DNA of 64,000 nucleotides from Unio delphinus (taxonomy: Eukaryota; Mollusca; Bivalvia; Unionida; Unionidae), in NCBI GenBank assembly GCA_029339505.1, contig JAQISU010000179.1, forward strand, positions 15,624,001 to 15,688,000. Direction: 5' to 3'. The notes below the pieces were generated by a model. That model saw only the letters and a list, made by a program, of their open reading frames with translations, did not search any database and had not been told where the DNA came from. Below, piece after piece: positions 35,578 through 47,403 of the stretch. The stretch's first letter is position 1; each line of letters opens with the position of its first letter. The position numbers were made by a program, and so were the translations under genes.

Positions 35578-38500
35578 TCAACTCCCCTTATTGACATTGT
35601 CGCTCTGTCTCTTGATGTATAACTTGAGCATGTTTGCATGGAATGTCTTTACATTACCGTCCATGTCAATTTTATAGTCCATGTCACCTTTTACTTCTTT
35701 AACTTCATATGGACCTTTCCACTGGACTAATAACTTATTCGAACTAGTTGGAAGAAGCAATAGCACCTGATCTCCCACAAGAAATTTCCTATTACGCGCT
35801 CTGCGGTTGTAATACTTGGCATATCTGCGCCCCGATTTAATCAATTCGTCACGTGCCATCTGGCATGTACTCTCAAGTTTGTTTCTTAGATCTAACACGT
35901 ACTGGTAAGTCGTTTTTATTTCCTCGTTCGAGACATCACCAGTCCATAGTTCGCGTAGTATCCGCATCGGGCCTCGAACCGTTCTACCATACAACAGTTC
36001 AAAGGGTGAGAACCCTAAACTTTCCTGCGGTACTTCACGGTACGCGAACAAAACAGCGTTTAAATAACGGTCCCAGTCTTGCGGACGTTCCGCGCACATC
36101 TTCCGTAGCATGCTTTTCAGGGTACCATTAAATTTCTCTACCAGTCCATTGCACATCGGATGGTATGGGGTAGTGTTTAGCTGTTTGATGGATAACAGCC
36201 TACTTATTTCACCCATGAGGTCAGAGGTGAATTGGGCACCACAATCAGTGAGGATTTCCTCTGGCGCCCCTACCCTACTGAAGATATCAACTAATGCTTC
36301 AGCTACCCTTTCCGTTTCAATAGTTGGTAACGCTACGGCTTCAGGGTATCTGGTTGCGTAATCAACCAGAGTAAGTATGTACCGATTCTTTCTTTCGGTA
36401 ACCGGGTGTATTGGTCCTACAATATCTACTGCCACTCTTTTAAACGGTGTATCTATTAATGGCATCTGTCCCAAGGGCACCCTTGTGACCCTTCCCTTAC
36501 AGACGGTTTTCTGACATACGTCGCACGACCTACAGAACCGTGTGACATCGCCATTAACACCGGGCCAGTAGAATTCAGCGACCACCCTGCTAGTGGTCTT
36601 AGCCTTACCTAGGTGTCCTGCCATGCTAGACTCATGCGCCACCCTAAGTACTTGAGATCTATATCTCTGGGGTACGACCACTTGCCAATACTTCTTACCC
36701 TCCCGAGCGCTAAACTCCCTATGAATTAATCCGTTCTTGCGTACGAATCTAGAGCTACCCCCACGCTTGCAATGTTTAATCGCGCCGGACGTGATTTTCT
36801 CAACAATTGTTCTGATGGATTCATCACGATCTTGCTCTTGTTTGAAATCATCACGGGAAATTCCTGAGATCGATTCAGGGACTATTAATTTATGAAACGC
36901 GGTTTTCTCTCGCCGTGTTTGCGCTCGCGTTTCGACTGCCTGAGCCAAAGGTATTTTAAAATCGGCCATGGTTGGAAGACGGGAACCTTCAACATTACCG
37001 ATCGTCAGATCGTAAATAGGATTGTCCATACAAAGGGCATCAACAGTTCCCGTTAAGAAAGGTGTTTTTACTGTGATCCTTGCTACGGGAACGCGACCCA
37101 TCGTCTGATCAAGTAACATACATGGGGATTCCCACCCGAGCATTTGGTTATCCTGCACGAGACTACGTTTGATCACTACGCCCGTACAACCAGTATCACG
37201 CAATACCACGACTTCTCGACCGTTGACAAACCCTCTCGCGGTTGGTACACGCGCTTCAGGAAATATACACGTGCCAAGTGAATGAATACAAGGTTCTACA
37301 TGTACGTTGTTATCGGATATACCTTTACTTTGTATAGCCACTGCTACCTTATGTATAAGTGCCTTTCTTTTAGGACAGTCTTTTTGAACATGACCCAATG
37401 CATTACACAAGAAACACCGCACACGCTGAAAAACTGGATTCCCAACTGACCTTTTTACCTCAGCTGATTTTACAGGCTCCCTAGGCATAGGTCTTACAGA
37501 CTGGTTTCCAGACTTAAAATCTTTTAAAACCACGTTCTGGGTTCCCCCATGAGCTTCGGCAAATAAATCGGCTTGCTTAGCCATATCTTTTACGTTTGTG
37601 AAGACTTTCTCCTTCAGAAATTGATCTAATTCTCGCCCAACTGTGTTAAATAATTGATCTCTGAGCAAGAAATCAGTCAACCCTTCAAACGTTTTCACCG
37701 CTTTGCCGCATTCAATCCACCGCTCAAAATAGTTCGCAATTCTGACGGTGAACTGACCAAAGGTTTCTCCCTTATCGGGCTTGCTATACCTGAACTTTTT
37801 TCGAAAACCTTGTTCAGTGAGCTCGTACCTTTTGAGAAGTGCTTCCTTTAGGACGTCGTACTTAAACACATCGTCCCTAGGAAGTCGCGAGTATACATCC
37901 AGTGCTTTACCTTTTAATAAAGCACTCAGATGCAGCGCCCAGTCATTTTGACTCCACTTCTGGTTTTCGGCATACCGCTCAAACCGATGAAGATAACTAT
38001 CTATGTTATCTTTTTCATCGTCAAAGGGAGGTAATTTGGGGCCCCTTAATTTGTTAGTGGCAGAATCGTGTTCTCTTCCAGATGTCGCTAATTCTACCTT
38101 ACGCTCATGATCCCGTTGTTTTGCTTTTTCATCTAACTCTATTCGCTTTTGCTCCGCTTCCATTTCCCATCCTATCCTATCCTTTTCGGCCTGCTTCTCT
38201 AATTCTATCTTTTCCCTCTCGGCCTGCTTCTCTAATTCTATCTTTTCCCTCTCGGCCTGCTTCTCTAATTCTATCTTTTCCCTCTCGAATTCTATCTTTT
38301 CCCTCTCAAAGGCCCATTTCCTATCTTCGGATTCCCTTTCTAATTCCCGTTTCCTTTCATCAGATTCCCTTTCTAATTCCCGTTTCCTCTCTTCGGCCTC
38401 CCCCTTTTCCTTTTCTAATTCCCTATGTAATTCCCTTTTCCTTTCTTCGGCTTCCCTTTCTAATTCCCTTGCTCTTACCCTTTCGTCCCTTTCCCGGGCT

Positions 38501-38586
38501 TGTTCTTCTTGAATAAATTTCCTTAAGCTTTCACCTTCATATCCAAATTCTTTGCCTAAGGCAACCAAGTCCTTAAGGGATGACAT
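35578..38586 (-). CDS. Gag-protease-integrase polyprotein without reverse transcriptase
   Basis: Open for 1002 codons from the Met at 38586 (MSSLKDLVAL); a Met 22 codons upstream is less likely because its extension is hydrophobic and out of character. Order of parts: a long Glu/Lys/Arg coiled coil made of near-identical repeats (REKIELEKQAE units), a Gag capsid-like region (PKLPPFDDEKDNIDSYLHRF), one zinc knuckle CFLCNALGHVQKDC near 37400, a retropepsin site LRDTGCTG near 37195, then after an ETRAQTRR linker an integrase. The integrase has an HHCC zinc site (HESSMAGH, CRSCDVC) and a complete catalytic triad: VDIVGP, TDCGAQF and VEKFNG, spaced D-59-D-35-E. It ends in a GPY/F-like module. The polymerase normally found between protease and integrase is absent although the frame is unbroken. 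Confidence 0.95.
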   Translation of the reverse strand: MSSLKDLVALGKEFGYEGESLRKFIQEEQARERDERVRARELEREAEERKRELHRELEKEKGEAEERKRELERESDERKRELERESEDRKWAFEREKIEFEREKIELEKQAEREKIELEKQAEREKIELEKQAEKDRIGWEMEAEQKRIELDEKAKQRDHERKVELATSGREHDSATNKLRGPKLPPFDDEKDNIDSYLHRFERYAENQKWSQNDWALHLSALLKGKALDVYSRLPRDDVFKYDVLKEALLKRYELTEQGFRKKFRYSKPDKGETFGQFTVRIANYFERWIECGKAVKTFEGLTDFLLRDQLFNTVGRELDQFLKEKVFTNVKDMAKQADLFAEAHGGTQNVVLKDFKSGNQSVRPMPREPVKSAEVKRSVGNPVFQRVRCFLCNALGHVQKDCPKRKALIHKVAVAIQSKGISDNNVHVEPCIHSLGTCIFPEARVPTARGFVNGREVVVLRDTGCTGVVIKRSLVQDNQMLGWESPCMLLDQTMGRVPVARITVKTPFLTGTVDALCMDNPIYDLTIGNVEGSRLPTMADFKIPLAQAVETRAQTRREKTAFHKLIVPESISGISRDDFKQEQDRDESIRTIVEKITSGAIKHCKRGGSSRFVRKNGLIHREFSAREGKKYWQVVVPQRYRSQVLRVAHESSMAGHLGKAKTTSRVVAEFYWPGVNGDVTRFCRSCDVCQKTVCKGRVTRVPLGQMPLIDTPFKRVAVDIVGPIHPVTERKNRYILTLVDYATRYPEAVALPTIETERVAEALVDIFSRVGAPEEILTDCGAQFTSDLMGEISRLLSIKQLNTTPYHPMCNGLVEKFNGTLKSMLRKMCAERPQDWDRYLNAVLFAYREVPQESLGFSPFELLYGRTVRGPMRILRELWTGDVSNEEIKTTYQYVLDLRNKLESTCQMARDELIKSGRRYAKYYNRRARNRKFLVGDQVLLLLPTSSNKLLVQWKGPYEVKEVKGDMDYKIDMDGNVKTFHANMLKLYIKRQSDNVNKGS

Positions 38587-38780
38587 GACAATTGTAATAT
38601 GAATATAGATATATAACCAAACCAATACTTTAAACACGTTTATACTGGACACACGGACCTAGGTAAACTAAACAAAAATAAACTCCAACTAGAGTATTAT
38701 CTTAACAGAAGGTCACGCTCAAATATAAACATTAAATGTATACCTTCACAAAAATGATTGACAGTTCACTTAATCCAACG

Positions 38781-38798
38781 ATCCCACTTCTGACACCA
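38781..38798 (-). other. Primer-binding site
   Basis: On the minus strand, TGGTGTCAGAAGTGGGAT lies one base after the 5' LTR end. It starts with TGG, the complement of a tRNA CCA end, as required for tRNA priming. Confidence 0.85.
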
Positions 38799-38799
38799 T

Positions 38800-40457
38800 T
38801 GTAACAGAATTGTTACCGAGAGGAGGGTGGATTAAATGAACAATACAAACACAATTTGTGAAAGAAAATATAAATTTATGTAATAAATTATAAATGAAAA
38901 AAATACAGATGTAACAACACAATAATTCATGCACTCAACCCACAATTAAACACAACCATTCACAATACATGAACAAATTAAATAACAATACAAAAGGAAT
39001 CTCAGATGTAAAGGAATCTCTTGGATTATACACAGATCCAAGAATCCTTTACGAAAGTTAAATAAATGCAAGTATGATTTACGTAAAAAATAAACACAAA
39101 CGACAAACTATCTATCGCACGATGGATTGCGATAACTAGCACGATCATATACTTGTATTGAATCAAGTTGCTAGCTTTTATTGATATCTATGTGATCACT
39201 TGAAATATTATTGCGATCTGACATAAGCATGCAAATACAACAATGTATTAAATTATATTATAATTTCAATACACCTATGTGTCTCCCCTGTATAACCGCA
39301 CGATTCAGCAACAGTTGAATCGTCTCCCAGTTTCCCCGAGAACCGAGGGTTGACCAATACTATTATCGGACGTTTCCCTACACGGATCCACCACAGTTAT
39401 ACGTTCAGACAGCATACAACATCTACCAGAACCAACGGTTCCTCACTCCCCTAGATGTCGACCCGGACGTTTTACAACTCTAAGACAGCTCCGACACTCG
39501 GACTTCTAGCTTTCCGGATATTTACACGTTACACAGATATTGACGAACAGACAGTTCGACACACAGACAGATGCTTCAATTCCGTTTGCACAAATTAACG
39601 GCACAAGCACATTCAGATATTTATACAGAGATGTTCCAGAACAAACAATAGATGTCCCACAACAAATCAAACGATATCAAAGACGTTTATCAAAAGACGG
39701 TATCAGATGTGTTTAACAGCTACGGTATTAACGATGTTATTAGCAGCTACGGTATCAACGATGTAATTAGCAGCTACGGTACCAAAAACAATGTAACAAC
39801 TATGTTAGCAGCTACGGTATCAGAGACGGTATCAACGATGTTATTAGATGCGCTATCAGTGATGTACTTCTACGGTATCAACGACGGAATCAACGACGGA
39901 ATCAACGACGGAATCAACGACGGAATCAGCTGGAATCAGACTGAATCAACTATAATAAACAAAACCAGACTAATAATAGTTGTCTCAAAAATAATCTAAG
40001 CCGTAGATTACGATATTGTATTTAAAGTCTAAAAGTGACTAGTAATTCCAAATATTCCACGTTTAATTGCAATAAAAGCATCATTATACGAAATGATAAT
40101 CTGAATAAAATTCACAATAAAACGAAATGTAAATTTAACACTCACCCCTTTGGCTGGAGATTTGCAAGACGAGGTTATCTATCCTTCGATTAGATATTTT
40201 GGTTCCCGTAAAAAAATATGATAAATAGTTCGCCTTATATACTCTCAATAGGTGAACATAAATCACATCGAGCTTGCTGTGCACCACGTAAAACGAGTAT
40301 TTCGGATTTCATGTAAATTACAAATTGGCACATGCAAATCGTTACACGCCACTTAATCACCCCAGGTAATGCGTGTACGACGAAATCAAGAAAATGGTGA
40401 GTTTCGTTTGCAATTCAAGAACAGAAATCAGTTCAATTTTCGCCTAATTCTGTGACA
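38800..40457 (-). repeat. 5' LTR, 1658 bp
   Basis: Starts (minus strand) TGTCACAGAATTAGGC and ends GTAACAATTCTGTTACA. One 12-bp tandem unit longer than the 3' LTR, otherwise the same by my reading. It would carry the element's promoter; I could not pick out a convincing TATA box or start site. Confidence 0.95.
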
Positions 40458-40462
40458 ATGGA

Positions 40463-42428
40463 TGCTGGCTAAGATAACCTTACCTGATCTTTTGTGTATG
40501 TACCTTTAAACCAATCTGATTAATATCCTGGATAATATTAACTGGTTGTCAGATTTTAAGACTTTGCGGTTGGTTTTAACCTGAAAGAAGTAGAATAACA
40601 TTCCGCATTTCTTTATTGTTGATATCAAGAGAAGAATCTTTCTACAAACACCTGCACTGCAGATGGGCCAAAGTCTCTGCCATAATGCCCACTTGAAGGC
40701 ACCAAAATGCTGATGAGTGAGAGGGAAGGAACTGAAATAGCTAAGAATAAGTAGCCAAATGGTCGTTGAATTTACAGCAGAGAGCAGATGCCAAGGTGTA
40801 AACTGGGAGACAGACCAATGTAGTGACCACCAAGTCAGGAAGCAATGGCTGAACCAACCTAGACTTTGCCCAAACAAAACTCTGAAAGAAGAGTAAGATC
40901 ATAACCTCCAATGACCCCAAAGGTTTGAGAAGCAGATCTTGGGGAAGCATGTTGGGTTGGATGAAGAAGGCAGGTTCAAAGATTGCACTGTGACAGATTC
41001 ATCTGTTGATCTGTCTTTGTGCAAAATAACTTATTGTTCATCATCCTCTCTTTGGTCTCAGTACACAACAGGACTATTCCATCTCATTGACATGACTACC
41101 TCAGTGATCCAATATCAACAGATACATGAATTGGCATTTCTTTCTCATCACCAGCAATGTCATGTTATGGCTCCACTCCCATTACCTTGATAACAATGTC
41201 TGAGCATCAGATAATATCTAGGGCATGCCTGTACTGTCAATCCAGGTAGCCACAGAAAGTGTTCAATGGTGGCCTTGTTGGAAAAGGAAATATATCTGAC
41301 TCACCACAGACTGTAAGGAGCAGAGCCTCTATGCTCTGTAAGGGCTGAATAAAAAACATATAAAACAGATCCCATCCCTCAACCATTGAACAATATCATC
41401 TTAGGAAATGAACGGAAATTAACAAAACATAGAATATTAAGCCAATAATCAAAACTCACTACATAGTTCAAAATGCCAATATGTGATAGCCTGTTTACTT
41501 TGATCAGGGCTCACCACCCAGCACTCCGTGTTTGGGGACCAACACTCACTACTATCTAATTAGTTACTCAAAACCAATATTAAAATATTGGCACCACTGC
41601 ACCACATTGTGTATCATAGCCCTGTGTCAAGTTTACCACTCCCTCGATTGAACTTGAAAATTTTCATCATCATTTTGAAATTATTAACTTTTAAAAATAA
41701 GTCATAAAAAAAATTAAATAATTTTTGTTAAGTGAAATTTGTGTTATAATTCTATTTTGTAGTTCCTCTTAAGTGTAATCATAAATGCAATGCGTATTTA
41801 AACATAAAACGTGTCAATCTACTTTAATAGCTATGTACACAAGCATTTCACTGGGAACCCAGTTAAGTGCTGACCGTGCTTTGATAACTGACTTCTAGAA
41901 GTATTTATTGTATTATTGCACTGAATCATCACAATAATTATGTCTTTTGATTTAAATAAAGGAGGTGGAATAAAAGAAATATTAAAAGGCACGCAAATCC
42001 AATATACTTAGAATCTAGCTGCCCCAGTCATATGTGTGATGAACTCACTTCAATTGATCAATCAAACACTTATAAATGTTATTTTTGTATGTAATATAAA
42101 CTACCTTAAATTAACCAAATCATTCATAACTGTGATCAAAGATAGCAAGGCAACCAAATGAAATGAATAAAGAGCATGGTTTCACAGATACAGACCATTG
42201 TGGGCAAGCGAGTTCGAGAGAATTCCTACCTGACACTGATCCCCAAGGATAATAAGAACTTTCACTATTACGTCCAATAAAATAACAACATCAGTATTAT
42301 ACTAATTGAACAATACAAAAATTGAGTTTCAACGTAGACGATTGTCTCACGAAGTAAATGTCAGTTTTAAAAAAAAGGAATCTTGTTTGGACGTGTATCA
42401 ACAGTTGGTCTAATTCCCTGCTACATTG
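40463..42428. other. Intronic sequence, nothing recognised
   Basis: Open stretches on both strands (for example 40506-40877 and 40939-41190) lack motifs and are likely chance or worn repeats. Confidence 0.4.
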
Positions 42429-43093
42429 ACACTGACTTGTCAGTAAACTATTTAATACCACTCTGGAAACTAGACTAATCAATAAAAACAAAACTGACTT
42501 GTTAGTAAACTATCTAATATCACTCTGGGAACTAATCAATAAAAACAAAACTGACTTGTCAGTAAACTATTTAATACCACTCTGGGAACTAGACTAATCA
42601 ATAAAAACAAAACTGACTTGTCAGTAAACTATTTAATACCACTCTGGGAACTAGACTAATCAATAAAAACAAAATTGACTTGTTAGTAAACTATTTAATA
42701 CCACTCTGAGAACTAATCAATAAAAACAAAAATGACTTGTCAGTAAACTATTTAGTACCACTCTGGGAACGAGACAAATCAACAAAACAAAACTGACTTG
42801 TCAGTAAACTATTTAATACCACTTTGGGAACTATACTAATCAAAACAAAACTGACTTGTCAGTAAACTATTTAATACCACTATGGGAACTAGACTAATCA
42901 ATAAAAACAAAACTGACTTGTCAGTACACTATTTAATACTACTCTGGGAACTAGACTAATCAACAAAACAAAACTGACTTGTCAGTAAACTATTTAATAC
43001 CACTCTGGGAAAGAGACTAATCAACAAAACAAAACTGACTTGTCAATAACATATTTAATACCACTTTGGGAACTAGACTAATCAATAAAAACA
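42429..43093 (+). repeat. 62-bp minisatellite, 11 copies
   Basis: Tandem units beginning actgacttgtcagtaaacta and ending atcaataaaaacaaa. Units vary by substitutions and small deletions (agact, taa), giving 53-62 bp. No spacers, so it is not an array of the CRISPR kind. Each unit contains the short palindrome tgacttgtca. Confidence 0.93.
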
Positions 43094-46000
43094 AACAGCA
43101 GTGACGTAAGACACAGATGTTTTTGTGTTAACATAATGGTTGTCGAAACCAGTTGGAACAATCTATCACATGCTGGACATTTTGAAAATAAATGTTATTT
43201 ATACAGAATAATAACTTCATTAGAAAAAGTGCAGTATTAACAATTATTAACAAAGTGATTGCAAACACGAGGATTCAGCCATAAAACAGCCCAGTACCCT
43301 ACTCCACCACCACCACCCCACCCCTGGGGTTTTCTCTATGTCTAATAAAAAAAAATATTTGTGGATGTCCTTCGTGATTCGTGCTCTCACTTTAAGTGTG
43401 TCTATGTTTTCAAGGGAGAGGTGTATCATGTACCCAGTGACTCCCAATGCTGACTGCCCTGTTCCCAGAGACAGAAACTCAGTGCATATCACATGGAACT
43501 CAGCCATTGATAAGCTTTCATTACCAGTTACACATTGCCTATAGTACCTGAGAACCAGTGAAAGATTACAGACCTTATATGCCTCATTGCCTGACAATAG
43601 ATAATTTCCCAGTAACCACTGCCCCGTGCTCAGTGCCTTGTGCATGGTCTCCTGTGACAGATCATCCTGGAATGCCATCATACATTCTACCCATGTGACT
43701 TAATGAGTCTGATGATGTAAACCTTACAGAAGAGTCTATGTTCTGAGACCTTGATGCAGATGAAAGGGATTTGGCTTTGATTCAAGGTCTACTAATATGA
43801 GATGGTAACTGTACTTTCCTTTCATCAGGAAAAGGAGCTTATAATCTGGAAAACAACATTCCTACTCTGGAAGTTCCTCAGAGATCACATTAGTGGAAAT
43901 GTATGATTTAACTCTGGACACCTTTCTAGCTGACTTCTTTACACTGAGAAGTGCTGTAGCCTCCTGCTTGAAGTGCAGGGATATTCCTGAGATGAAGAGG
44001 AAGAAATAGAGCGCTTTCTGATAAGTTCCAACCTCACTGTCTCACAAAGGTGCAAAGGTGGTAATTGTTTATATGTACATCCTATGAAATGTGTGGTGTG
44101 AATGCTCCATACTGTAATGCTGATATATGCCAATGACTTCAGGTATAACTACTGAAGAACAAGACTGATACGAACATAAATAGATCACAGAATCAGAATA
44201 GCAAAAAGGTAGGAACTACATACCATGACAATAGTTATTTTTAGATACATGAAACATAAGCACTGCTTTCCAAGCAATAAAATCTATATAAATCAATGAA
44301 AATGGATACATATACAAAAATGAATGAAGAACATGGCAATAACCAATAAAACACATAACACAAAAAGATACATGGATTGTCAGCTGAAATACTAAGAGAG
44401 GACCTAATTCAGTAGGTGATGAGGGACAAAAGACAGGTGTATAGATTTACAAGAGTGATATTCCCACTGTTAGAAATATAAAATATGAAATGGATGAGGC
44501 AAATAATGTAATTGGAATTTTAACAAGTGCCAGGAAAATAGAATGTATTGCAATAACAGCACATAATATACATTGTATTTCCAAAAAGGAAACAGAAAAA
44601 TTATGAGATTTGCTATATCAGTTTGAGATATCTGTTTAATCATGATATTTTTTTTAAAAAATTGTTCTTTGATCATAATATGAATTGTCTAACTTTAAGA
44701 TCAATAATTAGAATAAATCCTATTTTCAATATTCTGCACTTGACAAAGGCAAGTCTATACTAAAAAATGAATAAGAAACATTCTGCCCACCACCAATTCT
44801 GGTAGTTTCATTCTGCACATCTCGCATCAAAGATTAAGAAAATGAAGTCTTAGGCATGAGAAAAAAGCAAGTTTGGATTGATTGCTTTTATCCTTTAGAC
44901 ATCTTACAAGCTCTGATTCCAGATAGATTTTGATCACAATGATAAAATATCTTTCCATTTTGAATGTTAATTTGATTTTAACTTTTCCAAAAATTGACAA
45001 TTTAATTATATTTTAAATGCCTTGTTCAGATCCCTTAAATCATGTGGTACTTCAACTCTGGCTTTGCATGATACAATGATCAATAAAGACAAAAAGGCAT
45101 GAAAGTAGGTAACACCAATTTAATATTTTTAACTATCCATAAACATCACATACATACATGAACATACAAAGTCATTTATTTCATTAATGATGGCTTGCTT
45201 CAGCTGCTCTATTCATTTAAAGACAATTTAATACATGTTAAGTTCAGGATGAAGTATATTTTATTTTTAAGCAGTGTGGGAACAAACTACACAAGACTTT
45301 AAAAGGATATTTACTGATTCCTAGCCCTAAATAAATTTTCTTCCATACCCAATATTTTTTGTAAAATAATCTATTTTGTTATGGTGAAATAGTAGCAGTA
45401 AACCATTCTAGTTCATGTACTAAACATACAATTTTAGACCTCAATTGTGTACTCTGTTCCAAAGAGTACTAAGACATTTATCTCAATTTCTGACATGCTC
45501 AATTTCTCATGCTCAAAAAATCTTATTTTTAAACTCATTCCCATCATCCATATTTTACATTTTTGTACTTTTCACTCTTGCCTTAAGAGTTCCTAACACT
45601 TTCACATGGTTTGCCAAAATAGATTTCCATTTCTCTTGCAGACAAAACTAATTCAATCTCTTTTCAAAATTCAAACATATTGCAAGATTATGCCAACCCT
45701 GATGTAATTTCATCAAAATGCGTATTTTTGAAACAAAATAATTTTCCATCATGACCTTCACAATTTTTGTATTAGCTTATGAAAGATATTCAACACTAGA
45801 TTCAAAATCTTGGATGGGCAAGTGTTAAACCACTCATCCACTGATCATGTAAAATTAGTGTGATTATTGTCACATAGTCTTCATGCGCGTGAACTAAACT
45901 GGTGTACTTTAAATTTGCAAATTGCATCTCGTTGCTAATAAACATTCAATGCATTTTGGAAGCATTTACAAGATGTGCAACTACCAACAAAACTGAACGA

Positions 46001-47123
46001 AATCAAATTTTTAAAAAGAGAGACACACAGAGAGAAAGAAAGAGCAAATGTATGATCTAAAGAAGTGACTAAAATATACTAGAAATGCTGGGAAAATGAA
46101 TACAAATGGCTGAAGAGTGACTCAAGATATGTTGTGATGTTGTGAACTTAATGCTCGAAGTATTAGGAAAAATGCTCAAGTGTGATGGGTACTTAATTCA
46201 TTGATGGGTGCATGCATGTTGATAAACCATCTCTGGAATCACACAATTCAAGCTCCCTATATGTAATGGCAGAGGAATATGTTAAATTAAATTTAAAGCA
46301 AAAACTTGGTATCTCAAGATCAAAGCAAAATATGGCATCTAGATCTGATAATGAATCAGATACAAAATCTTTTACATGAACTTTCAACTTCTCATGAGTC
46401 ATGATGAAATGACATTTGTTATTGTCTTGAGTTGATGTCAATGAATACGATATGTCAAATTAGAAATTTAACTGGTTTCTGCTTGAGTTTAGCAAGTTCA
46501 TGGCAATTTCGGCAGGATAAGTAAAATTCTTATTTTAGTCATCCTACAGGATATGGGGGGGGGGTGGTGTTTCCTTATTTACAGCTCTGCAATACTGGTA
46601 GTAAAGATTTCAATAAGTTTAACAAGTATAAAAACTGAACTACATTTTAGATGCAAATTGGTACAGCCATGAGCAGTGGATTCTAAGCTTCAAAGTAAAA
46701 TGAAGATCAGTTTCATTTTCTATACACTTTCCCTTAGATTGTTATAATAATTAAAAATAAATACCTTAGATATATCATTTTATTTGATAGTTTCATATTT
46801 TCATTGTGGCAAAAATGCTTAAATTGCATTCATTGAGTCAATCATGTTCCAGTTTAACTCTGCCAACAATTAACTGTTTCTTTTGCACAGCAACACCACC
46901 AAATGAATCTTATTGCCAATTTTTTTTAAATGTTGTCAAAGGCAAGCATCCAACTGTTTTATCCTCATTACCTCTGTAGTCTATTGACTAGCATTACCTG
47001 TGCTGATATGCCACATTACATCAATCAATCAGGCTCTTTCCCTAAGATGACCACGTGACCGACGTATTTGAGATGTTTCACAAAATTTTCAAAACAAGTA
47101 CACCACAATGACACAAATGCATA
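43094..47123. other. Intronic sequence with one unassigned open frame
   Basis: A 144-codon minus-strand frame at 43247-43681 (SLVLRYYRQCVTGNESLSM, TGQSALGVTG) has coding-like composition but no recognised domain and no splice borders in phase with the C3-like gene. It may be a worn transposon gene. The remainder shows nothing I can name. Confidence 0.35.
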
Positions 47124-47131
47124 CACACAAG

Positions 47132-47295
47132 CAACGTTCCCTCTAAGCAATTGGTTGATGTGCGTGCAATGCTCGCTGCATTATGCAAACTTTACGGAGA
47201 TGTGCAAACTTTAATGTTGGATTGACAATTCAGCTGCGCAAGGATGTCTGAGTAGCTGCGTGCGCACACACGCATGCAGCTTAGAGGGAACGTTG
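47132..47295. mobile_element. 164-bp hAT-like MITE beside an exon
   Basis: The ends caacgttccctctaagc / gcttagagggaacgttg are exact inverted repeats. Flanks are cacacaag (47124-47131) and cacacaac (47296-47303), an 8-bp target duplication with one mismatch, as hAT elements make. It lies 34 bp inside the intron from the splice donor of exon 47330-47403. Confidence 0.88.
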
Positions 47296-47329
47296 CACAC
47301 AACATCACATATTTGTTGCAGATACTCAC

Positions 47330-47403
47330 AATGATCTCGACTGTAACTTTTTTCCCCTCTGGAAGTCTAAAGTCCTCATCTAATGGCATTACCCTGATGT
47401 AAG
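47330..47403 (-). CDS. Complement C3/C4-like protein, exon (MG2 start)
   Basis: A 74-bp exon with acceptor ccaattttcag and donor gtgagt, entering in phase 1 and leaving in phase 0. It encodes YIRVMPLDEDFRLPEGKKVTVEI. The C3 counterpart is '[21 protein letters not shown]', directly after the 'IQTDKxIYTPG' strand. The upstream exon (62663-62884) ends in phase 1 right after that strand, so the join is exact in frame and sense across a 15 kb intron. Confidence 0.9.

Larger units (their letters stand above)
33748..40457 (-). mobile_element. Complete Ty3/gypsy-type LTR element lacking RT and RNase H
   Basis: A 6.7 kb element in minus orientation. Both LTRs are complete and end TGT...ACA; the target ATGGA is duplicated at 33743-33747 and 40458-40462. 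The 5' LTR is 38800-40457 and the 3' LTR 33748-35393. A primer-binding site follows the 5' LTR and a purine tract precedes the 3' LTR. Line-by-line reading of the first several hundred bases and the repeat region shows no LTR difference except one extra 12-bp unit in the 5' LTR, so insertion is very recent. The only gene is a 1002-codon Gag-protease-integrase frame. It sits in an 18 kb intron of the C3-like gene, in the same orientation. Confidence 0.95.

Noticed and set aside
35853..36361. Plus-strand frames inside the LTR element
   Set aside because: Antisense shadows of the integrase coding region.
38082..38516. Plus-strand frame rich in Ser, Phe and Pro
   Set aside because: Antisense shadow of the Gag coiled-coil repeats.
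42429..43093. CRISPR-like repeat array
   Set aside because: Units are head to tail with no spacers, and the DNA is eukaryotic.
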